Of a stretch of 64,000 nucleotides of DNA, positions 58,632-64,000 are shown piece after piece (position 1 is the first letter of the stretch; the number at the start of each line of letters is the position of its first letter). Location: assembly GCF_003337555.1 (NCBI RefSeq), contig NZ_QPJK01000012.1:1-64000 (forward strand), written 5' to 3'. The notes below the pieces were generated by a model that worked only from the letters and a program-made list of their open reading frames with translations, did not search any database and was not told the origin of the DNA. The stretch is from Pseudorhodoferax soli. GTDB lineage: Bacteria; Pseudomonadota; Gammaproteobacteria; Burkholderiales; Burkholderiaceae_C. Position numbers and translations under genes: made by a program.

Positions 58632-60260
58632 ATGCCTGCTGCCGCGATCACCATCGAGCTGAGTTCCCCGCAGACCGTGGACGGCCGCCCGGCGACCTAC
58701 CAGTCGCTGTGGCTGCTGGTGCGCATGTTGCATGCACACGCCGCCGGCCAGCCCGTGCGCATCGACGACCTGCGCGGCCAGGTCTCGGCCGCGCGCACGC
58801 AGCGCATGCTCGTCAGCCGGGCCTTCCGCGACTTCAAGGCCTGGGGCCTGGTGGCCGGCTGGGGCGAAGACCGCCAGCGCGACCCGCGCTTCCTGAACGC
58901 CGAGCGCCGCAGCCAGGGCCCGTTCTGGCTGCCCGAGGCGCAGGCGCAACGCTTGCTGCTGCTGGTGGAGGGCCAGGCCGCCACCCTGGCGGAGCGCGCG
59001 GCCTTCCTGGGCCTGCCGGCACCGTTGGCCAGGGCCGGCGCAGGCCCCGGCGCGGCACCGGGCACGGCGCCCGACGCCGTGCACCTGCAGGACGCCGGCT
59101 TCTGGCAACAGCTGGTGGCCGCGCAGCAGGCCATGCGCCAGGGCCGCTGGGCCACGCAGCTGACGGCCGGTGGCGCGCCCGCGTCGGCCAGCGCGCTGCA
59201 GGCCATGCGCCGCGCGGCCCAACTGGCCGGCAGCGATTTCCAGCGTGCGCTGGTCACGCTCAACGAGGCCCTGCTGTGGCGCCGCATCGGCGACGACGCC
59301 CAGGCGCGCCGCCGCGTGCAGGCCCTCGGGCGCCAGCGCCTGGCCCGCCATGTGGCGGGCCACGACTACCTGGGCGCCATGGCCGCCATCGTCTCGGCCT
59401 GGTGCGACTACACGGCGCGCGACCTGCCGGCCGCACGCGCGCAGCTGCAGTCCATTGCGCGCGATCCAGCCCAGGGTGCGCTGCTGGCCCACCATCCGCA
59501 AGTGCGCTTCGAGTGGAGCAACCTGTGGGCGCTGGCCTGCCGTTCGCAGGCGCTGGGCAGCGCAGCCGAGGCGCCGGTGCAAGCCGCGGCCCAGGCCGAG
59601 GAATCCCTGCAGCACTTCGGCCGTGCGCTGGCGGCGGCCTTCGAATCGCACTCCTTCGATGCGGCCCAGCACGTGGCCGCCAACATGGGCATGGCGGTCT
59701 GGCTGTTCGAGCGCGTGGGGCTGCAGGCCGGCGTGGATGGCGCCCGGCCGCGCGCCATCCAGTGGATCGCGTTCAGCGAATGGCTCAGCGGCCAGGCCGA
59801 ACTGCAAGGGCGCTCGGCCTGGAACGCGATCTACCTGCTGCGCATCGCGCGTGGCGCCTGCCAGCCGCCCCCGCGCCCCACGCTGGCGCAGTTCCGCGCA
59901 CTGGCGCCGCTGACCCCTGCCACGCTGGCGCGGGAAGCCGGCCCGCTGGCGGAGGTGTTTCGCGGTGCCGACTGGCCCGACGACTGGGTCCAGGTGGCCA
60001 CCCAGCGCCTGGCCGAGCACCGCAGCGGCGCGCGCCGCTACCCGGGCCTGCAGTACTGCGGCCTGCTGCTGGAGCAGGCCTGGTTCGCCGCGCATGCCGG
60101 TGCGCTGGCAGTGGCGGCACAAGCACTGGCCGCGCTGCGCGAAGCCCTGCCCCAGCTGGTGGCCAGCGACCGCGCGTACTTCCGCGAGGTGTGGAACGAC
60201 GGTCTGCCGGCCGAACTGCTGGCGCTGGAGCCGCCACCGCGCCGGCCACGGGGGGGCTGA
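58632..60260 (+). CDS. Unrecognised regulator-like protein: winged-helix-like N-terminus plus helical repeats
   Basis: This 542-aa cytosolic protein begins with a segment (residues 14-90: GRPATYQSLWLLVRMLHAHA, SRAFRDFKAWGLVAGWG) like a SARP/OmpR-type winged helix. From about 150 to the end it is helical and Ala-rich, like TPR arrays (SDFQRALVTLNEALLWRRIG, AAHAGALAVAAQALAALREA). No enzyme motif is visible. There is no clear Shine-Dalgarno. It is divergent from bla, with a 125-bp shared region, and precedes the mini-AAA+ gene, so it may regulate either. Confidence 0.6.
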   Translation: MPAAAITIELSSPQTVDGRPATYQSLWLLVRMLHAHAAGQPVRIDDLRGQVSAARTQRMLVSRAFRDFKAWGLVAGWGEDRQRDPRFLNAERRSQGPFWLPEAQAQRLLLLVEGQAATLAERAAFLGLPAPLARAGAGPGAAPGTAPDAVHLQDAGFWQQLVAAQQAMRQGRWATQLTAGGAPASASALQAMRRAAQLAGSDFQRALVTLNEALLWRRIGDDAQARRRVQALGRQRLARHVAGHDYLGAMAAIVSAWCDYTARDLPAARAQLQSIARDPAQGALLAHHPQVRFEWSNLWALACRSQALGSAAEAPVQAAAQAEESLQHFGRALAAAFESHSFDAAQHVAANMGMAVWLFERVGLQAGVDGARPRAIQWIAFSEWLSGQAELQGRSAWNAIYLLRIARGACQPPPRPTLAQFRALAPLTPATLAREAGPLAEVFRGADWPDDWVQVATQRLAEHRSGARRYPGLQYCGLLLEQAWFAAHAGALAVAAQALAALREALPQLVASDRAYFREVWNDGLPAELLALEPPPRRPRGG

Positions 60261-60471
60261 GCATCTGCGCCGCAGCCGCGCAGCTTGCGAACAAACGCTC
60301 CGGAGCGGCAGCGCATTGACTCGCGCCATCGCACAGCCCACATGTATCCAAACGCGCCATCTGTGACAAAACACGATAGCAACACAGGTGCTGCGCGGCG
60401 CGCCTACAGTTGCCGCCGACAAAGCGAACAAATGGTGCGGACACGCCCACCAGCGCGGGGGACGCACAGGC

Positions 60472-61002
60472 ATGCACGCAACCACCATGGCTTCTTCGCG
60501 ACCTCAGCCGCCGATGCGGATGGGGGCCGACGCCGTCGCCGGCGCTGCCATCGAGTTGGCCCAACCCCATGCGGCCGGTGACCTGCCGTTGTTGGTCGAC
60601 GGGGCGCCAGGCACCGGCAGGGAGTTTGTGGCGCGCGCCGTGCATTACCTCGGCCCGCGTCGCCATCGCCCCTTTGTCCCCTTGCATTGCGCCGGGTTGC
60701 AGGACGGGCCCCACGCTACCGCGCTGCCGGCCCTCGTGCGCCTGGCCGAGGGCGGCACGCTGTTCCTGGATTCCGTGGAGACTCTTTCTGCATGCGAGCA
60801 GGAGGTGCTATGGCGCCTGGTGCAGGCGGGCAGCGACCCCGCGGTGCGCTGGATTGCCGCAACGGCCGTGGACCTGCATGCACAGGCCGCCGCGGGCGCG
60901 TTCCACCCCGCGCTGCTGCACCGGCTCGCCAGCAGCCGCATCCAGCTGCCGCCGCGGGCAGAGCCATACGCCGCCCAGGTGCGCCTGTACGGCAGGGCCT
61001 GA
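60472..61002 (+). CDS. Degenerate, truncated sigma-54-activator-like AAA+ protein
   Basis: This 176-aa protein aligns by eye with an NtrC-type AAA+ core: GAPGTGREFVARAVHYLGPR in place of Walker A (Lys replaced by Arg), EGGTLFLDSVETLSACEQEV in place of Walker B (LDE replaced by LDS), and VRWIAATAVDLHAQ...HRLASSRIQLPP. The GAFTGA sigma-54 loop, the sensor-II lid and the DNA-binding domain are missing. It cannot work as a normal activator and may be an adaptor or a remnant. A GTG at 60388 could add 28 residues. Confidence 0.7.
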   Translation: MHATTMASSRPQPPMRMGADAVAGAAIELAQPHAAGDLPLLVDGAPGTGREFVARAVHYLGPRRHRPFVPLHCAGLQDGPHATALPALVRLAEGGTLFLDSVETLSACEQEVLWRLVQAGSDPAVRWIAATAVDLHAQAAAGAFHPALLHRLASSRIQLPPRAEPYAAQVRLYGRA

Positions 61003-61007
61003 AGCCC

Positions 61008-61439
61008 TCAACCCAGGTCGATGCGGTAGCCGAGCGCCAGTGCGTGCGTGTACGCGGCGAACGGTCCTTCGCGCGGAACACCGGGCGCCAGCTGCGCTGG
61101 GAGCTTGAGGTAGGCATGCACGCGCAGCATGCTGTGCGGCGCATCGATGGCCTCGACGGCGATCTCCGCGCGCAGGTAGCCGCCGGGCAGCCCGACCTCC
61201 TCGAACGCATCCATGGCGGCCAGCGACGCAGCGTCCACTTCGAAGACTTCGCCCACGACCTGGTGGCCCGTGCCGGGCTGGTCCACGAGCCAGGGGGCCC
61301 GGTCCTCGTTGGGCAGTTGCACCACGTAGAGCGGATACGGCTGCTGTGTGCGATAGGCGCCGACGCGGCGGCCGGGGTTGCGCGCGAAGTTGGGGAAGCC
61401 TTGCTTGAGGGTGCCGTAGACGAAGACCAGGGTGTTCAT
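61008..61439 (-). CDS. Gamma-glutamylcyclotransferase-like (GGCT/AIG2) protein
   Basis: This 143-aa protein has the family opening FVYGTLKQGFPN (residues 6-17; YGSLK-type phosphate/oxyanion loop), a conserved Glu in AMDAFEEVGLPGGYLR and the terminal beta strand. Family members form 5-oxoproline from gamma-glutamyl compounds. The specific substrate is undecided. It overlaps a short upstream frame by 4 bp (ATGA) and lies 5 bp from the convergent mini-AAA+ gene. Confidence 0.85.
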   Translation of the reverse strand: MNTLVFVYGTLKQGFPNFARNPGRRVGAYRTQQPYPLYVVQLPNEDRAPWLVDQPGTGHQVVGEVFEVDAASLAAMDAFEEVGLPGGYLRAEIAVEAIDAPHSMLRVHAYLKLPAQLAPGVPREGPFAAYTHALALGYRIDLG

Positions 61440-61624
61440 CGCTCACCCAGCCGCAAACGGTAGAAGCGGCTGTCCACTGCCATGGCGGGAAAAGCCGGCG
61501 GCGGCGTCGCCCGGTCCATGGGGGCCAAGCCGTTCTTCTTGTCGAAGCGGTGCGCCGCCAGGAATTGCGCCGGGGCGGCGATGGCATCGTCTGGTCGGGC
61601 GGGGCGGATCGCGGGCGAGGTCAT
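61436..61624 (-). CDS. Possible 62-aa protein upstream of the GGCT-like gene
   Basis: ATG at 61624 opens a 62-codon frame (MTSPAIRPARPDDAIAAPAQ...) ending in TGA that overlaps the next ATG by 4 bp. It is Pro/Ala/Arg-rich and has no recognised domain. The overlap favours a real, coupled frame, but composition alone would also fit a chance open frame. Confidence 0.35.
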   Translation of the reverse strand: MTSPAIRPARPDDAIAAPAQFLAAHRFDKKNGLAPMDRATPPPAFPAMAVDSRFYRLRLGER

Positions 61625-61670
61625 GTCCGCAGTGTGCGGCAGCCTGAACCTGGACAGCGCGGCGTACCGG

Positions 61671-62150
61671 TCAGCGGTACCGCGCCGCCGTGATGAACTG
61701 GCCGAAGCTCTCGCACCAGACGACGACGGTGGTGTAGCGCGCCACGTCGATGTGATCGGGCACCGGCACCAGAAAGTTGTCGAAGGTCCGCACATCGCCC
61801 ACGCGTGCCATGCCGGCCTTCAGGCGCAGGAAGTCGGCCTCGGTCTCGACGAACTCGGGCGAAAGGTAGAGCTTGTAGTCCGGCCCCGGGGCCAGCGCGC
61901 CGGCCAACGCGATGCTGCGTGCCGCCACCGTGACTGTGCCCTGGCCCCAGTGGAGCGCGTCGCTGTCCTTCAGGTCGCGGCGGAACTGCGCCGTCCACTG
62001 CGCGGACCGGGCCTGGGCTGCGACCTCGGTGGCGCTGGGCGCCGCAGGCGCGGTCAGGATGGGCAGCAGGTAGATGCCCAGGCCGAAACCCAGGCCGAGC
62101 ACCAGCAGGTGAGATGCGAGCAGCAGAACAATACGGGGCGTACGGAACAT
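61671..62150 (-). CDS. DM13-domain membrane-anchored protein
   Basis: This 159-aa protein has an N-terminal signal anchor (residues 7-32) and a DM13 domain (about 55-158) with LHWGQGTVTVAARSIALAGA, YKLYLSPEFVETEADFLRLK and DHIDVARYTTVVVWCESFGQ. The conserved Cys of the domain is in VVWCESF. DM13 is proposed to carry redox/electron-transfer chemistry. The real substrate is unknown. It diverges from gltS. Confidence 0.82.
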   Translation of the reverse strand: MFRTPRIVLLLASHLLVLGLGFGLGIYLLPILTAPAAPSATEVAAQARSAQWTAQFRRDLKDSDALHWGQGTVTVAARSIALAGALAPGPDYKLYLSPEFVETEADFLRLKAGMARVGDVRTFDNFLVPVPDHIDVARYTTVVVWCESFGQFITAARYR

Positions 62151-62280
62151 GGACGGGTGGGCCATTCTGCGCACCGCGCGGCCCGCTGCCAAGCCGGACA
62201 TCCATGCCCCATGCAAACCGTATGCCGAAATCGCATGACACATCCGCACAAGCACCATGCATACAGCGCGAGCGACTTTG

Positions 62281-62286
62281 GATAAT
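62281..62286 (+). promoter_or_regulatory. Candidate -10 element for gltS
   Basis: GATAAT, in the context TTTGGATAATCG, is a good -10 match 82 bp before the gltS ATG. No convincing -35 is seen 17 bp upstream. The 217-bp DM13-gltS gap has no other clear signal. Confidence 0.35.
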
Positions 62287-62367
62287 CGCGGCGGCCCGGT
62301 GGCGGCTCTGTTTCCGCAGGCGCCCAGGGGCCAGGCGCACGGCCACACGAATCACCAAGGAACCTGC

Positions 62368-63570
62368 ATGACCGTTTTCAAACTCGACATCGCCCAGACC
62401 GTGGCCGTGGCAGCAGCGCTGCTCGCCCTCGGCGAATTCATCAAGAACCGCGTTCCGCTGCTTTCGCGCTATTTCATCCCGGCACCGATCATCGGCGGGC
62501 TGATCTTCTCCATCGTCGCGCTGATAGGCCACCAGACCGGCAGCTTCGGCTTCCAGTTCTACGACAACATGCGCAGCTTCCTGCTGCTGGTGTTCTTCAC
62601 GACCATCGGGTTCTCCGCCAGCTTCGAGTTGCTCAAGAAGGGTGGCATCGGTGTGGCGCTGTTCCTGCTGTGCGCCATCATGCTGGTGTGCATCCAGAAC
62701 GGCGTGGGCGTGGCGCTGGCCCAGGCGCTGGGCGCGCACCCGCTCATCGGCCTGGCCGCAGGCTCGATCTCGCTGACGGGCGGCCACGGCACATCGGCCG
62801 CCTTCGGTCCGCTGCTGGAGCAGGCCGGCGCAGTCGGCGCGCTGCCGGCAGCGATCGCTGCGTCCACCTACGGCCTGGTCGCCGGCTGCGTGATCGGCGG
62901 TCCGGTCGGCACGCTGCTGATGCGCCGCCATGGCTTGCGTGGCCCCAAGCTGGCCGACAGCGGTGCCGCACAGGCCGCAGGCTCGCAGACCGCCCCGGAG
63001 ACGGCCGAGACCAACGACGACACCATCCTGCGCGCGACCATCCTGCTGATGGTGGCCATCGGCCTGGGCACGGTGCTGGTCAACTGGCTGAAGGACCTGG
63101 GGCTGACGCTGCCTGCCTACCTGGGCCCGATGCTCATGGCAGCGGTGATCCGCAACATCATCGACTGGCGCAACTGGCTGCTGCCGACCCGCCAGTTCGA
63201 GGTGGTGGGCAACGTGTCGCTGGCCTTCTTCCTGACCATGGCGCTGATGTCCATGAAGCTCTGGGAACTGGCGGCCGTTGCCGGGCCGCTGCTGGCGATC
63301 CTGCTGGTGCAGACGGTCATCATGTTCGCGTTCGCTTACTTCGTGACCTTCCGCATCATGGGCCGCGACTACGATGCCGCCGTGATCGCCGCCGGACACT
63401 GCGGCTTCGGTCTGGGGGCCACACCCAATGCCATGGCCAACATGCAGGCATTCGCGCGGGCCAACGGCCCGTCGTTCAAGGCCTTCTTCGTGATCCCGCT
63501 GGTGGGCTCGCTGTTCATCGACTTCTTCAACGCGGTCATCATCACGTCGTTCATGAGCTTCTTCAAGTGA
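62368..63570 (+). CDS. gltS: Sodium/glutamate symporter
   Basis: This 400-aa inner-membrane protein has two five-helix halves related by inversion, with GISLTGGHGTSAAFG-type pore loop (SISLTGGHGTSAAFGPLLEQ, about residues 132-151) and the matching AAGHCGFGLGATPNAMANMQ in the second half. GltS imports glutamate with Na+. The length and both loops are as in the family. The start MTVFKLDIAQTVAVA has AAGGA upstream. Confidence 0.96.
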   Translation: MTVFKLDIAQTVAVAAALLALGEFIKNRVPLLSRYFIPAPIIGGLIFSIVALIGHQTGSFGFQFYDNMRSFLLLVFFTTIGFSASFELLKKGGIGVALFLLCAIMLVCIQNGVGVALAQALGAHPLIGLAAGSISLTGGHGTSAAFGPLLEQAGAVGALPAAIAASTYGLVAGCVIGGPVGTLLMRRHGLRGPKLADSGAAQAAGSQTAPETAETNDDTILRATILLMVAIGLGTVLVNWLKDLGLTLPAYLGPMLMAAVIRNIIDWRNWLLPTRQFEVVGNVSLAFFLTMALMSMKLWELAAVAGPLLAILLVQTVIMFAFAYFVTFRIMGRDYDAAVIAAGHCGFGLGATPNAMANMQAFARANGPSFKAFFVIPLVGSLFIDFFNAVIITSFMSFFK

Positions 63571-63588
63571 GCCCGGCGCTGGGGTGCG

Positions 63589-64000
63589 TCAGAACGGCGC
63601 GTCGGCATCCTCGGCCGGCGGCGCGGCGCCAGCACCCTGGCCCGGCTTGCCGAGCAGCGCCAGGACCTGCTTGCGCAGCGCGGCGTTCTCCGATTCCAGC
63701 TCCTTGACGCGCTTGCGCAGCGCGGCCACTTCGTCCTCGCCGCCCGCCGCTTGCGCCGTGGCATCTTCCGCGCCCGGCTCCTCCTTCTCGCGCGCCGGCT
63801 TGCGCTTGGCCTCGCGCACCCGCTTGGCGGCCTGCTTCAGCTCGTCCTTGCCGGCGGCAGCAGCAGCGGCCTGCTCCTCCACCGGCAGGCTGGCCACAGC
63901 CGCGGCCGCGCTCAGGGTGATGTCGCCCGACTTGACGGCAGCCACCACCTCGGGCGCAGCGCTCTGCTGGATCTTCTCGATCATCACGACCTGGTTGCTC
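63589..64000 (-). CDS. C-terminal part of a ParB-like protein (cut by window edge)
   Basis: The frame stays open past 64000. The readable 136 or so residues end in a segment like the helix-turn-helix region of phage/plasmid ParB-like proteins (APEVVAAVKSGDITLSAAAA, VASLPVEEQAAAAAAGKD), then a charged Lys/Arg/Glu linker and a coiled coil (EDEVAALRKRVKELESENAA). The N-terminal nuclease/CTPase-type domain lies outside. It could mark a chromosome-partition factor or the edge of a mobile region. Confidence 0.6.
   Translation of the reverse strand, partial: SNQVVMIEKIQQSAAPEVVAAVKSGDITLSAAAAVASLPVEEQAAAAAAGKDELKQAAKRVREAKRKPAREKEEPGAEDATAQAAGGEDEVAALRKRVKELESENAALRKQVLALLGKPGQGAGAAPPAEDADAPF

Overview
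The window is high-GC, densely packed bacterial DNA, most likely from the chromosome of a betaproteobacterium of the Comamonadaceae (Acidovorax/Variovorax relatives). The evidence is the tRNA-Tyr/Gly/Thr-tuf cluster, the trpE-trpG...trpD-trpC layout, tctDE/tctCBA with several Bug-type receptors, the DUF3348/DUF802/DUF2894 gene set and a class A beta-lactamase of the PenA/KPC type. The genus cannot be fixed from the sequence alone. No phage, insertion sequence, CRISPR array or integrase is visible. Almost all of the window reads as native chromosome.

Layout. 1-0.6 kb: start of tuf and three tRNAs (minus strand). 0.5-7.2 kb: a minus-strand tryptophan operon (leader peptide, trpE, trpG, ltaE, a LysE-type exporter, trpD, trpC, ung). 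7.3-13.4 kb: a CheV-type protein, an exported metallophosphatase, a large-subunit catalase and gph. 13.5-15.3 kb: an ECF sigma/anti-sigma/secreted-protein operon. 15.4-20.3 kb: a four-gene operon encoding what looks like an ion-driven MotA/MotB-type motor with a very long cytoplasmic tail. 20.3-33.6 kb: housekeeping and metabolism (orphan trpB, rpe, apaG, a Gcr-family membrane protein, an antiporter, a YbdK-type ligase, thiL, hemE, priA, a glycosyltransferase). 33.7-42.9 kb: hydroxypyruvate isomerase, a PilZ protein, the tct system, a VOC protein, a second Bug receptor, TspO and a DUF6321-like protein. 43.1-49.5 kb: an acyl-CoA dehydrogenase, and a LysR-controlled catabolic operon (dioxygenase, Bug receptor, isocitrate-lyase-family enzyme) beside an MFS exporter. 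49.6-57.6 kb: a small secreted protein, a glycerophosphodiesterase, a QseBC/PmrAB-like two-component pair, an inverted-repeat element, and three envelope-glycan genes (GT83-like, GT2, flippase-like). 57.6-64 kb: beta-lactamase, two unusual regulator-like genes, a gamma-glutamylcyclotransferase-like gene, a DM13 protein, gltS and the C-terminal end of a ParB-like protein that runs off the window.

The best candidate for an undescribed system is the 15.4-20.3 kb operon. A TolQ/ExbB/MotA-like channel subunit with a tail of about 700 residues, built partly of 62-residue repeats, is encoded next to a MotB-like protein that has the expected membrane aspartate and an OmpA peptidoglycan-binding domain. 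This architecture recalls the ZorA/ZorB motor of Zorya, but no Zorya effector is present and the two flanking partners (DUF3348, DUF2894) have no known role. Other points of interest are a candidate trp attenuator, a 221-bp inverted-repeat element that exactly fills the space between two stop codons, two DnaA boxes upstream of priA, and a degenerate mini-AAA+ protein related to sigma-54 activators.
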